DNA from: Cephalotus follicularis
Taxonomy: Eukaryota > Streptophyta > Magnoliopsida > Oxalidales > Cephalotaceae
Direction of reading: 5' to 3'
Length of the DNA stretch: 64,000 nucleotides
NCBI GenBank assembly: GCA_001972305.1
Contig: BDDD01001638.1
Coordinates: forward strand, 1-64,000
The notes under the pieces were generated by a model. It saw only the letters and a list, made by a program, of their open reading frames with translations. It had not been told where the DNA came from and made no database searches. Shown here one piece after another: positions 47,716 through 58,937 of this stretch. The first letter of the stretch is position 1. The number at the start of each line of letters is the position of its first letter. The translations under genes were made by a program, and so were the position numbers.

Positions 47716-49516
47716 TGTCACACCCCGTTTCTGATAAACAACATTTAAGTGGTAAAAGCAATCAACATAACATTATCCAGTTTATGCAATTTTACCAATA
47801 AATAAAAACCTTTCAAACCATATCGAATCTTGCAGAAGCATTATATAAATAAGCTGAATTTAACTCGCATCACGCATCTCATACTACGTGATACCAAATT
47901 ATTCGATAACAATACCCAACATCATCGTCGATTGCCCTCAAACGGAGTGTGAGTAATAATACAAAACATAATACAATACGATATCCCAACTAAAATATCC
48001 ATCAACCATGATAAACATATTATCATGGGTACAGTAATCTCAAATAAAATAAAACATTATCCGGTTACAAAATATAAGAGAGGACGTCTCAGTCTTCCTT
48101 TCAATCCCAAGTGCGTGCAACCATAGTACCCGCAGCATCAATCTGAAATATTAGGGGGTTAGCATTTGTCCTCACTCGGCTAAGTAGTAAAGTCATAAGT
48201 GCAATTCGGGATTAAAGATAATGCATGTCATGTAATGTATCTAATCGTGGATGTAATATATGGTATCCGATAATAATACATATATATTGGTCCATATACA
48301 TGCATAACTGGCAATATAGCAGACATGACAATTAGCTACAATCCAACATTCCAATTTCAAAGCTACGAAGGCGCCGCCAACTCTTGTCCCAGACACTGTA
48401 CTACCCACTCCAGCCACCACTCTCCGGATGACTCGAAGCAGGTCACAATCCAAAGTCATTAGCACGACGGCTAAGCGACAACAACATGGGTTCCTCCCGC
48501 CAACTCCTGGCCCCAAGTGTCTAACTCGCTTATGAGCGTCAGTGGCGACTCCACCACCGCGACTAATACGGCATAATCCAATCACAATCCAATTCAAGTC
48601 ATTTATAAAAAGAAATACTTGAAAAAATATATATTTATCAAAATATAAATTTCCAAGTAAAATATGCATTATAAAATACTTGTAACAACCTATTTATTCA
48701 AAATATGTTACGATTCTTTTTAAACTGCATGTTTATTCAAAACATGCTTCAATCCCATTTTAAAACTGCATTTCGGTTTGAATATAACGGTTTATACAAA
48801 ATAATGATTTTCAATAAATCATGTATGCAACTCCCTAAAAATGATAATTCATTTTTAAAGCAATAACAATCCAATTCGATCCATAATCCAGACCCAATAC
48901 AATGCAAGTGTAATGCAATCATACGCTCAAACGTGCCTAGAGTCGTATCTAGAGTCGTTTCCTAGTTAACGGGTCCAATTCGGGTCAAACCAACCAAAGA
49001 AGGAGGATAAGAGTCGACGTTTATCCTTAGGGCATGGACCCTTATGTTCTCTAAGCTGCAACGTTTCATACGTTAAAATCCTAGGTGTAGCAAAACCACA
49101 GGCATCGACGCTTTACCATAGCATCGACGGTTAAGTGATAACAAGCGTTCATCACTTCAACCAATCTCAAACCAAGGGAGAAATCCATCCCCAAACGTTC
49201 ACGAAATCTGAGATACATTCAATATAGGTGTAGTACGCACAGCATGTCAGATTTCATGCAACCAAAATGCCAAACCATGAACTAGTCATGCAATCCACAA
49301 GTGAACAATTACGGCATCGACGCTTTGCCACAATACAGTGCCGTTTTGCCTCAAAATGCACCTTTAACATTTCTTTAACATTCCTCTTTCAAAATGTAAC
49401 CATTACAAAAGAGAAAACATCATCGAAGTAGGGAATTTAATTATTCTGATTAATTTCATAATAAGATTACATCAGGAATTAAAACATTACATTGTGCAAA
49501 AATCCCGGGCGTTACA
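47716..49516 (-). mobile_element. Element B 5' LTR
   Basis: Minus strand: TGTAACGCCCGGGATTTTTG (49516) to AACGGGGTGTGACA (47716). It aligns with 26071-28913 but is the shorter copy. Inner-type GTCGAC sites at 49010-49135 and one near 49318. A degraded primer-binding motif (GTATCAAAGC on the minus strand) is at 47699-47710. Confidence 0.9.
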
Positions 49517-49759
49517 CAAAGGTAGGGGATTTATACATGCAAATTTGAGTTCAAAGTTAGTGTATGGCCATTAATGAAATGCATGAATTTCATGATTGTT
49601 ATGGATTGATTGGACTGAATGATTGATGGCATGCATACTATGAGTATTGAACTTGCTATCGATGTTCTAATTGAGTGTATATTGAAATGGATTGCATGTT
49701 CTATTGATTGAACTCCCCTTGTATTGCATTAAAACGTGGAAGATGATGTTCTAGACTGT

Positions 49760-50105
49760 GTAACCGTCGACGTTTACAACGGTACCATCGACGCTTTGAC
49801 CTATTATGCGAAGAACACGTACTGGTTTGACGATAAACGTCGACGCTTAGAGATAGTGTCAACGCCCTGTTTGAATAAATGCGTAAGGATGGAAACATGG
49901 ACATTGACGCTTGAGGTCCTACCTCAAAGCATCGACGCCAAAGTGATAAGCGCCGACGCTCAAGGATCCTGACCTTGACGCGTCAATGCCAAAGACAAGT
50001 TTTGACGCGTAGAGTTCTGGATTACGCGTTGACACCAAGGATGGAAGCGTCGATGCTTAGAGGACATAAGCATCAATGCTTATAGGTTAAACGTCAATGC
50101 TTAAG
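49760..50105. repeat. Inner GTCGAC cluster of A 3' LTR
   Basis: About fourteen sites of the GCGTCGACGC type, for example ACCGTCGACG (49761), ACCATCGACGCTT (49783), AAACGTCGACGCTTA (49827), AAGCGCCGACGCT (49948) and AAGCGTCGATGCTTA (50045). Same arm type as the outer cluster at 25375-25535. Confidence 0.82.
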
Positions 50106-50527
50106 CTACTGTTTTCGATAATTTCACTTAGATGACGTGCGTTGACTCTGAAATGATTCTAAATGCATTTGAGCATATGTATGCTTTGCATATCGAACTG
50201 TGGATTGAAATGTGGTTATTTCTAAAAGCATTTATCATTTTAGAAATGCATGCATGATTTTAAAACAAATCACTAGTTTGTACGAAAATGTATAGTTTTT
50301 GAGGAATGGAAAAATGATTTCCAAAATTTGTGAACTGTTTAAAGGATTGTCTATACAATCAAAATGTAGTGTTCAAGTATTTATAACTTATAACGACTTG
50401 AAAATGATTTGATATATATTAAACAAATATATTTGATCAAGTAATTATTTTATAAATTGCTTCAATTGGACTGTGATTGGTATTATTGCCATATTATCTG
50501 CATGGCGGAGGTTGCCATGGATGGCTA

Positions 50528-50934
50528 GTGGCAGGGTTGGCCCTAGGGGCCAGGAGATGGCTGGGGGTACCCACTATGATTACTTAGCCGCCGTGCTAGT
50601 AACTTGTACTGTTGAACTGCTTCGACCCGACCGGAGACGAGGCTGAAGTAAGGAGTGCGACGTTGGGGCAGGAGATGGTAACACTTTCATATGTACTATC
50701 AGGTTACATCAATAGAACCAACAATCCTGTCCCCCAAAGGACCAGACAATCCAAACAGCACATACGAAAGCGTCACCATCTCCTGGCCCCAACATCGCAC
50801 TCCCTACTTAAGCCCCATCTCCGGTCGGCTCGAAGCAGGTCAACAGTACAGGTTACTAGCACGATGGCTAAGTAATCGCAGTGGGTATCCCCAGCCATCT
50901 CCTGGCCCCTAGGGCCCCTGCTACTGCATCACTG
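50528..50934. repeat. Large inverted repeat (arms about 168 bp) in A 3' LTR
   Basis: The left arm, 50528-50695, is nearly the reverse complement of 50763-50934, with a 67-base spacer. Both arms carry the CCAGGAGATGG module twice. Related LTRs (1-2018, B, 59011-61865) have this module once and in one orientation, so it was duplicated in inverted form here. It could fold into a long hairpin. Confidence 0.9.
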
Positions 50935-51429
50935 TGCATTCATTCATGACATTCATTATCATTGGACTCGAAATTTACTTATCTTTTCTCTACTTAACCG
51001 AGTGAGGACAGTGGCTCACACCCTACAATTTCATATTGATGCAGCGGATTGTCACCGTCGGGCTTTGGAGAGCAATTTGGAGTCTTAAATTGTATTTTTC
51101 TTTGGAGAAATGTTAAGTTGGATATTGTGTAATGGATTATGTTTTTGAATAATTGTTTAGTATGGACTACTGTATTGTTGTATTGAATGTTATTGTCCAT
51201 CCTTCGTTTAAGGTCAATTAACAATGGTTTATAATTTGTTGTTGTCAAACAAATTGTAACATGTAGTATGGGATGCATGTTACGTTTTAATTCAGCTTAT
51301 TTATGAATTCTTCCGCTATGATTTTATATGACTTGGAAAGTTTTAATTTTCCCATAATTTATGTAAGCTGAATATCGTGTTGATTTCCATGACCTAAGTG
51401 TTGTTATAGAAATGAGGTATGACAACAGG

Positions 51430-51730
51430 ACCTCAATACTTGAAGACAAACCTCGGTACTTGAAGACAAACCTCGGTACTTGAAGGAAGGCAGACCTCAG
51501 TGGTCGAAGGTAGGACCTTGGTACTTGATGGCAGACCTCGGTACTTGAAGGCAAGACCTAAGTACTTGAAGGCAGACCTCAATGCTCGAAGGTAAGACCT
51601 CGGTACTTGAAGGTAGACCTCGATACTTGAAGGCAAGACCTCAGTACTTGAAGGTAGACCTCAGTGCTCGAAGGCAGGACCTCGGTACTTGAAGGCAGAC
51701 CTTGGTGCTTGAAAGCAGACCTCTATGGCC
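51430..51730 (+). repeat. 21-bp tandem array in D 5' LTR, second part
   Basis: About fourteen units of GACCTCGGTACTTGAAGGCA-type sequence continuing the array at 18745-19378 beyond element A. This is direct evidence that A inserted into the array. Confidence 0.9.
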
Positions 51731-52100
51731 ATAGCTTTTAATCGACATTATTAAGCTCTGACGAGATAGTCCACTCCTGATTTTCACTATATCCTGGGGA
51801 TTAAGGAGGCAACCGCTAAGTCTGATGGAGAGATAACTTGCCAGACCCACTTTCTGGATGGACCCAAGGGACACTGACCCCTTGTAACTTTGAATAATCC
51901 AGACTACCTAGTGTGCTTCAGTACTAAAGATACTAGCATTAAGGGGCAGGAAAATCAAACCAATGTTGTATCGTCTCAATCCACTGCGACACTAGTAGTA
52001 CGTAGATGATGGTGGAGGAGGCCGAGGAATGCTTCTCTGCTACCTCGAGTCGAGGAGGCCGGGCGGCGCTTATGCTTGCTGAATCCTGTGCCTGCGACAC
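51731..52100 (+). other. Probable D 5' LTR continuation, no gene
   Basis: No domain or repeat is recognised. It lies between the 21-bp array and the Athila-like fragment F. D's 3' LTR is cut before this point, so membership in the LTR is inferred from position alone. It includes a GC-rich stretch GAGGAGGCCGGGCGGCG near 52045-52062. Confidence 0.4.
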
Positions 52101-55100
52101 TATTTAGCATAAAAATATGTTGTTTTTAAGGAATTATTTATTATCTTTTTATGGTTGGAAAAGACTACTTTGGGTTGTTTTGATTGATTTTCAGGTTAAA
52201 CAGACCAAATTCTGCATATCTGGATTATTGGTGTCAACACCAATCTTATTCGCATCAATGTGCTGTAAGTTGAACATATTGGCGTCAATGCCATCCTCAA
52301 GTCGTCAACCCCAAAAGTTGTGGAATTTAGACAAAAGGTATAATCGTTAACGCTTTGCAAAGAAAGTGTCAACGCCTATTGCCTTTACATTCAAAGCATC
52401 GATGAATTCATTAAAAGCATCGACGCTTATAAGGAAAGTGTTGATGGTCCATTAAAAGCGTTGACGCTTTAACCAGACTAGCTTTGCTTCTCTGCTCAGC
52501 GCTATTCCATTCTTTACTCTCTCAAATGCTGCAATATCCAAGTCTGCCCTACATTAAATTCAATGGTTTGATCAATACGATATCCCATGCTCGGATCCGA
52601 CTAGCATCTCTTGTATTCACCTCAAGTATGTTATGCACTATTAAGTCCACATTTCATGTCTTCTCTACAAGTCTACCTCCAAAGCATATCATGGTTTGAC
52701 AAACATCCATGTATGGTCTGACTAATACCCAAGTCTGTTTTGTTAGTCTGATATATGCTAGTTGGGCAGTCTACAAGATGGTGCTCTGCATTAATGAAGA
52801 TGGTCTATACTCCTTATAGAAGCTCTGCCTTGGCGTCATAAAGTGGTGCTTAGCAAAGTCTGATTTCAAATACAAAGTGGTGGCGCCTTGCTCAATATCG
52901 TCGACGCTTAACACTCAAGTTTGCTCAATAACGCAAAATTCAAGTTGACGCGTAGCGCACCAACATCTTTACATTATTAAAGCATCAACACGTCGACGCC
53001 TACGACGTATCAGGCAGTAAAAATGGAAAGTTTTAGAGTTTTTAACAGATTGTAATAATTTCATTAAATACCATAATTAGGTTAGATTTTATTTCCTTTT
53101 ATTTTTATGCATATTTGTAAGTGTAAATAGAAGAGGAAGGCCACAAAAACAATATACAAGCTGTAGATAAGCTTGGGATAGGCTACACAGTTGCCTCCTC
53201 TTTCTTCTAGTTTTTACAGTTTTTATTCAATATTTTCTAGCTAACCTTTCAAGTTTTTTAGGGTTAGAACAAAGCCATTTGATGTATTAATAAAACTCCA
53301 GTAATGAAAGTCCCTGAACCTTTGATTTGTTCTTCAATTTTCTGACATCTGCCACACTTTGTATGTCTGATTAAAATCCACATACAATTTGTCTGTGAAG
53401 AAGAATTTTTCTAAATGAATGATGCTTACACGAAATCAATGGATGTCTACTCATACTGTTTGTCACGTTGAACACACTCCGTATAACATAGCATGTCTAC
53501 TAATACGGTTTGTCAATCAACTCACACTCTGCATCGACCTAGCATGACTACTCATACGATTTGTCATCACAATTACACTTCGTATTGACTTAGCAGCTAT
53601 TGATTACCAAGGTTTTATCAATCAAGTAAGTGAGTTCTCAATATAATCTACGGTGAGTTTCTATCCCCTAAAATTGATTTTATCTTGCATATCTTATCAA
53701 GCTCTATTTCTTATTTTGTTAATTATTAGTTTGCATGCTTTAATTTTTCTTTTTGTTGATCCATTACGCATAACCGTCGATGCCTTGTGATAAGTGTCGA
53801 CGTTTTTGTTGCTTTCAATTATCAACGTTGATGCCTTCCTTCATAGTGTTGACGCTTACAACCTCTGTTTAGTTTAGTTTATTTTTGCATGTTTAAGAGT
53901 AGATTTTGATAATAAACCTCAATTTTTCACACTTCGCCTAGGTTGAATAGATTAGAACTGATTTAACTTGTTTCCTAGCGTTCGACCCGTTACTGCACAA
54001 CCGTGCACTTACGGTATAAATTTAATTCTTTTCAAAATTTGTGACCAAGTTTTGGGGGTCGTTACCGGGGAAACAACGTTTTAGATTAGTTTTAATTTAT
54101 TTAATTGACTCATAGTATTTCTAACCAGTTCAAACTTAGTTAATCAGGATTCCTTTGCATAAACTATGATTAAAAAAAAAAAACTGCTTTAACTCATGGG
54201 CGGTCTGCATGAGTGGTCTGATTTAGTTTATGACTGATTGGGCACGTGGTCCAAATAATCGACTTGAGCGAATTAATCAACAAGCAAACATGATGGACGA
54301 ATGACCAATCCAAACTTCTCGCGATAAGTTCTATCCTGCAAGGATAGCGCAACCATCATGTATCCAGTTGCCTTCACCTTAGGGTAACAACTTCGAGTTG
54401 AAATCCTGGTTCATTAGCATGCTCCCTCACTTTCATGGTCTTCCAAATGACGATGCATATCTCTTCCTTCGTGAGTTTGAGAAGGTATGTGCCCTCATGA
54501 AAGTCCATCAACTCTCGGATGATGGGATCAAATTGCGATTTATTAATTTTTCTCTCAAAGATGGAGCTAAGAGGTGGCTCTATAATTTGCCCATTGGGTC
54601 CATGTCTACATGGGATCAATTCACAGTATCGTTCTTCAATAAATTCGTTCCTTTCCCTAAAACCAATAAGCTTAGGAATGACATTCTCCAGTTTCGTCAG
54701 AGAAATGTATGGTAAGATTCAAAGACCCCCTCTTAATGTGTCCTCATCATGGTTTAAACACTTGGAATTTATGCCAAATCATCTATGAAGGCATCGACTA
54801 CAAGACCAAGCAATTGGTCGAGTCAATGTGTCCTAATGGGTTCACCTCGTATAGCGATGAAAATGAGTCTTAGAATTTCCTACTAGATTTGGGTGACGAA
54901 CTAGGGAGTGGGAGTCCACTCAAGTAATGGAGAGAGCTTTGCCAAGTAAGGGGTACTTTATAGAAGGATCAGTGGCTAAGGAGGCACAGTTAGATAGTCT
55001 CCTTAAGAGATTAGGGTTGATAGTTAGGGTACCCAAGCACCCAAATCACATTAATCAGAGCACTCCTATGTGCTCTTGGTGCCAGTCACCAAGTCATGAT

Positions 55101-55314
55101 TTTGAAGAGTGCCCAAGCTATTATGAAAATCAATACCCTCTTGAGAATGTAGCCACTATGAGTCAATACAACCCGTATAGTAATACTTATAATATGGATT
55201 TGATAAATTATCCAAACTTCTCATGGAGTCAAGGGCAAAACCAAAGAGGATCTTTGAATTATTCTAACCAACCTTCAAACTTCTCTAGGCAGCTTTTGAG
55301 CTTCTCTGGCCAGT
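52101..55314 (+). mobile_element. Element F: Athila-like #2, truncated (5' LTR, primer site, gag)
   Basis: 5' LTR 52101-54047 (TATTTAGCATAAAAATATG... to GTGACCA), then GGGGGTCGTTACCGGGGAA at about 54053-54072, a degraded form of the TGGCGCCGTTGCCGGGGA primer site usual for Athila-type elements. The gag region is 54290-55314. The sequence then changes abruptly to D's LTR end, so the rest of the element is missing. It aligns with element #1 both in the LTR (15027-16046) and in gag (3952-4990). Motif clusters at 52225-52470, 52875-53010 and 53770-53860. No TSD recognised (left flank GACAC). Confidence 0.85.
54290..55314 (+). pseudogene. Element F gag region
   Basis: Contains LPHFHGLPNDDAYLFLREFE (about 54422-54480), INFSLKDGAKRWLYNLPIGS and STWDQFTVSFFNKFVPF (about 54540-54655), then a CCHC-like CSWCQSPSHDFEEC (about 55070-55112), followed by an N/S/Q-rich tail. 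It is collinear with 3952-4990. Broken and truncated. Confidence 0.85.
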
Positions 55315-55661
55315 ACAGGTGATGCATCAAAGTGCTCATATGGGCCAGATTACAGAGAAAGGCTTCATCAGTACTGCAATTCCTACTATTTATACCTACT
55401 TGTGTAAAAGACTTGATGTATGAGAATGTTTGTAAATCACCTATATTGACTTGCCAGCTTGTGGCATTACTTGAGATATAAGGTGTGATATATATATTTG
55501 GGGTTTATCCACGCGAGATATTTGAATGGTTACTTAGGCATGCATGATCCTGATTTGACGTTTTAAGTTTATAGCATATTTTGGATGATGAATATTGATG
55601 TGTATGGACGGCATGTCACGTGTCGGACTGTGGGGTCCTCCTCATGGTTCGGCGTGTGACA
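55315..55661 (+). mobile_element. Element D 5' LTR, final segment
   Basis: Ends GTCACGTGTCGGACTGTGGG...CGGCGTGTGACA at 55661. This end resembles the minus-strand end of element C's LTR (CACGTGTTGGGCCGTGGGGC...GGGGCATGACA). Directly followed by a primer-binding site. Confidence 0.7.
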
Positions 55662-55667
55662 GTTTGG

Positions 55668-55691
55668 TGGTATCATAGCATAAGCTATGCT
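55668..55691 (+). promoter_or_regulatory. Primer-binding site of D with overlapping stem-loop
   Basis: TGGTATCATAGC (55668-55679), one base off the initiator-Met primer motif. Its last bases are the 5' arm of AGCATA/TATGCT (55677-55682, 55686-55691), as in element A. Confidence 0.7.
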
Positions 55692-55825
55692 GGTTATGTT
55701 AGGATAAGATCCTTGGCTTTTGGAATAAACTGTTGTGAATAAGAGTATTGATTACTTCAATTATTTTGGAGTCACGGATCTGACAAGTGGATATCTTCCC
55801 CTTTTCTCTTATATAAGGTAGGTAT

Positions 55826-57040
55826 GGAAGGTCGTCGTGGGAGAACTATAAGGGGAGCTAGAGCGGGGCCATCGACTAGACATACCTGAGCCAATAGAGG
55901 TGTTAAAGAACAGGGAGAAGCAAATGTGGACCAAGAAATAGAATTTGTTGCTCCTGCTCAAGAGGAGCCCATAGATTATTTAAGGGAGATGCATGCCATG
56001 ATTACCCAATTGAATGAATTTATGCAGCGACAAGTGGTTGCAGCAGAGCAAACCCCTACTGCAAGACCAGCTAGGCGTGCAGAAGCAGTGGAAAGACCAA
56101 TTGATCGGACTGCACATAGGGATGATCCCTTGATCATATTTTTGAAGTTAAATTCTCTAGCTTTTACAGGGGACTCTGATGTTGTTGCCGCTGAGAGATG
56201 GTTGATGCAGTTGGGGAAAATCTTCAGGGTCATGGAATGTTCAGACTCGCAGAGGGTTGCTTTTGCCACTTATATGCTGCAGGGTGAAGCAGAGCATTGG
56301 TGGAGGATGGTTGATGTCTCATGGGTGGAATCAGGGATAGCAAATTCCTGGGACATGTTTGTAACAAAGTTCAATGTGAAGTACTTTCCCAAGGCTGAAG
56401 TTGACCGAAAGGCGGCCGAATTTCTTGGCCAAACGCAAGGCAGCATGACAATGGCCCAGTACGAGGCCAAGTTTATTGATTTGGTGAGGATAGCTCTGCA
56501 TATGGTGTGTAAGGAAACAAGGAAGGCCAAGAGGTTTCTTGGTGGGCTTAGAGCAGATATTACAAAGAACCTAATGCCTCTACGATTGAGATCCTTCTTT
56601 GAGTTGGCTAGCAGCGCCAGAGATGTTGAGTTGGTATCAGAACAAATACGTAATTTAAGGATCCAGTCTAGTAGCAGTAGGCCTGCTTCGTGAGTTTGGC
56701 AGTCAAGGAGGAGCTCTAGAGTAGTAATAAATTCCAAAGGCTAGGAAACAGCAACCCAAGTCAGGGTGGCTCACCTTAGAGCATCCCACTCCACCTAGTT
56801 TTTCAGAACAAAGGGAACAGTTCAGAGGCTCACAGTAGAAGCATAGGGGCCAGGGCTCTCAGTAGAGGAGCCAGGGGACACAGTGAGGCCATTCTAGACT
56901 TTTCAGTTGTGGTAGTCAAGCTCCTTTTGAGTCATGAGTGCATTGTCAACGCACTAATCGCACATCTGTTGATTTTTGGTGGAAGGCTGGCAAGTGCATT
57001 ATCTGTGGAGCTCTAAACCATATGGCTAGGAATTGTCCTC
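55826..57040 (+). pseudogene. Element D gag region
   Basis: The start MEGRRGRTIRG follows the leader at 55826. The gag domain runs about 56130-56690 with VVAAERWLMQLGKIFRVMEC, MLQGEAEHWWRMVDVSWVES, EFLGQTQGSMTMAQYEAKFI and KRFLGGLRADI. A CCHC knuckle, CIICGALNHMARNC, lies at about 56998-57040. The closest relative here is element C's gag. The central 770 bases are well kept; the rest is broken. No protease, RT or integrase follows. Confidence 0.85.
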
Positions 57041-57411
57041 ATAATAGGATTGGCACAGGGTATACGCATAGTCAGGTTCAGGGTCGACCCTGGGGAGGTT
57101 CTTAGCATATCACTGGTCCTAGAAAGCAGTATCAGGGCCACCTTAGTACTGATTCGCGACCTACAGTGAGAGGAGATTGTGGTAAACAGCCTATGGGGTC
57201 GACACCTACAGTGCAGAATAGAGTTTATACTATAGATCCAAGGCCTATAGCGGGATTACCTTTAATTGTTAGAGGTACAGAACAAGAACATCGCCTTGGT
57301 TAAAGTTTTATGGTGATATCACGGGCTTGAGGAAGATATAAGAGCATTGTACCCCCCACAAGTTTCGACCTTAGGGAATCTCAGGACGAGATTTCTTGAA
57401 GGAGGGGAGGA
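57041..57411 (+). other. Element D internal tail and purine tract, no pol
   Basis: Gag C-terminal and linker traces (NRVYTI near 57217), then a short region resembling the pol end (CACAAGTTTCGACCTTAGGG near 57356), and GAAGGAGGGGAGGA (57398-57411) as polypurine tract before the 3' LTR. Confidence 0.65.
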
Positions 57412-58937
57412 TGTAAGCCCTGAGTCTTGTATAAGCCGTTGTACTATGTGATGACGTGCAATCTTGTATGATGGAATGACCTGTGTATGATGCTATCATA
57501 TTTTACTTTCCATGGCTTTTTCTGGGTAGAGTGGGTTCAATAGAACTAAAAGAGTCGTTTTGAGATTTTCACTCAAAAGAAGTCTATATATATAGACAGT
57601 TCAACTTCTCATTCATGCTTTCATCTTCTTACCTCCCGTTCACTCTCATTCTCTTCCTTCCTGTTCTAGAGAGACAGTGAGAGAGAGAGTTAGAGAGAGA
57701 AATCTCAGATTTGAGCAAGGAAGGAATCGTTGGACTCATGATAGAGCATAGAACCTGAAGGAGGGGTTAGATCTAGGATTCAACTGCCAGTTCTTCCAGA
57801 TATGTAAACCCAACTATTATTGAGGTAGGCTCTGCATATTGCTGCCTGGAATGAATTGTATTGTTATGAACTGCTAGATCCAGACTAGATGAATGGGTTA
57901 GGGTGATTGACTTGATAAATAAGGGATACAAATAGAAATCTGAGAGAGAATCGACATTTTGAGGTTAGACCCCTTTTCTTCTCTCCTCCAAATACGGATC
58001 CACGAGTTGGGGTCTAAGGTCTAAAGTGGTTTTCACCTGATAATCGACCATTGGAACTTACGGCTTCCTCTGGATTGAACATTAAATGGTTTTGGATTGA
58101 AACTGCAAATTGTTATCAGTCGTTTTCAACTTTCTACAAAGTCCACAACGTTCATGCTTTGCTTAAGAGATAAAAGTCGATGCCTGGAGTAGTTGTCGAC
58201 TTCAGACATTAAAGGTAGAGGCCAGATCTGGAGCAAAGGAGCTAAGGTAGAGCTCGAGAAACTAAGGTAGACCTCAGTGCCCAGTACCTTGTTCTCTACA
58301 AAACACCATGTTTTCAACCCCCCATCTATTCCTATAGTCAATTGAGTTCCATGGGAAGCCTCCCTAAGGCCTTGTGGCTTAGGGAAACCTGTTTTAAACC
58401 ATAATCGATTTGCATATCGATCTATAAGTGATTAAGTGGATCATAATGGCTAAGTGATTGAGTGGATTTCAATCGGGCAAGAACCTTCGTGAGACTATTA
58501 ATTAAATTTTTATTCGCTAGAACCTTCATGGGACTAGTAATCGGATTGTATTGGCTAGAATCTTCGTGGGACTAGTAATCGGATTGTATTGGCTATAACC
58601 TTCGTGGGAATAGTAATCGGATTGTATTGGCTAGAACCTTCGTGGGACTAGTAATTGAATTGTTTTGGGGACTATTAATCGTATCATTAAAGACCTTAGT
58701 ACTTGAAGGCCGACCTCAATGCTTGAAGGCATACCTTAGTACTCGTAGGCAGACCTCGGTGCTCGAAGGCGAGACTTCGGTACCTGTAAGGCAGACCTCG
58801 GTACTTGAAGTCAATACCTCAGTACTTTGAGGCAGACCTCAGTGATCGAAGGCAAGACCTCGGTACTTCATGGCAGACCTCGATACTTGAAGGCAAGACC
58901 TTAGTACTTGAAGGCAGAGCTCAGTGCTTGAAGGCTA
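57412..58937 (+). mobile_element. Element D 3' LTR, partial
   Basis: Starts TGTAAGCCCTGAGTC. TATA box 57584-57593, 38-bp repeats 58455-58680, 21-bp array 58690-58937 (about twelve units). It stops abruptly at a minus-strand RT fragment, so its 3' end is missing. Confidence 0.85.

Larger units (their letters stand above)
26071..49516 (-). mobile_element. Element B: Tekay-like chromovirus with perfect TSD CAAAG, broken
   Basis: Minus-strand element inserted in element A's 3' LTR. CAAAG flanks both ends (26066-26070 and 49517-49521). 5' LTR 47716-49516, gag about 44990-46380, protease 44873-45160 and 34600-34810, RT 34087-34600 and 30960-31297, RNase H 30590-30960, integrase 29110-30230, chromodomain 28960-29110, 3' LTR 26071-28913. 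The LTR starts differ at about 7% (37 of about 500, counted by eye). It is interrupted by a solo LTR (31303-34081), element C (34816-44872) and a solo LTR (46502-47695). Its LTR copies differ in length (about 1.8 versus 2.84 kb). Several coding breaks besides the insertions: a fossil. Confidence 0.93.
19379..51424 (+). mobile_element. Element A: Tekay-like chromovirus (Ty3/gypsy), broken, split by element B
   Basis: 5' LTR 19379-20481, primer-binding site 20486-20498, gag, protease, RT, RNase H, integrase and chromodomain to about 25175, 3' LTR 25216-26070 plus 49522-51424. Element B (26071-49516) is inserted in the 3' LTR. A itself is inserted in the 21-bp array of element D. The flanks GCAAG (19374-19378) and ACAGG (51425-51429) are only a weak match, so the target-site duplication has decayed. 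The LTR starts differ at about 10% of positions (my count, about 20 of 205). The two LTR copies differ greatly in length (about 1.1 versus 2.75 kb). Many frame breaks: a fossil. Confidence 0.9.
49522..51424 (+). mobile_element. Element A 3' LTR, second segment
   Basis: Continues A's 3' LTR past element B. The GTAGGGGATTTATACATGCA start matches the sequence that follows the insertion-site box in related LTRs. Inner palindrome cluster 49760-50105, a large inverted repeat 50528-50934, a block shared with the 5' LTR from about 51040 (GATGCAGCGGATTGTCA), and the LTR end ATGACA at 51424. Confidence 0.9.
17469..58937 (+). mobile_element. Element D: chromovirus-related LTR element, outermost host of the nest, broken
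   Basis: Two matching LTR starts (TGTAAACCCCGAGTC at 17469 and TGTAAGCCCTGAGTC at 57412) differ at roughly 10% of sites by eye. The 5' LTR is split into 17469-19378, 51425-52100 and 55315-55661 by element A and by the Athila fragment F. It ends CGGCGTGTGACA at 55661, followed by a primer-binding site. The internal region (55662-57411) is only 1.75 kb. It holds gag and a zinc knuckle but no protease, RT or integrase. A purine-rich tract (57398-57411) precedes the 3' LTR, which is lost after 58937. The LTR end and gag resemble element C, so D belongs to the same wider lineage. Assigning the middle 5' LTR segments to D is an inference, because the 3' LTR does not reach that far. Confidence 0.75.
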
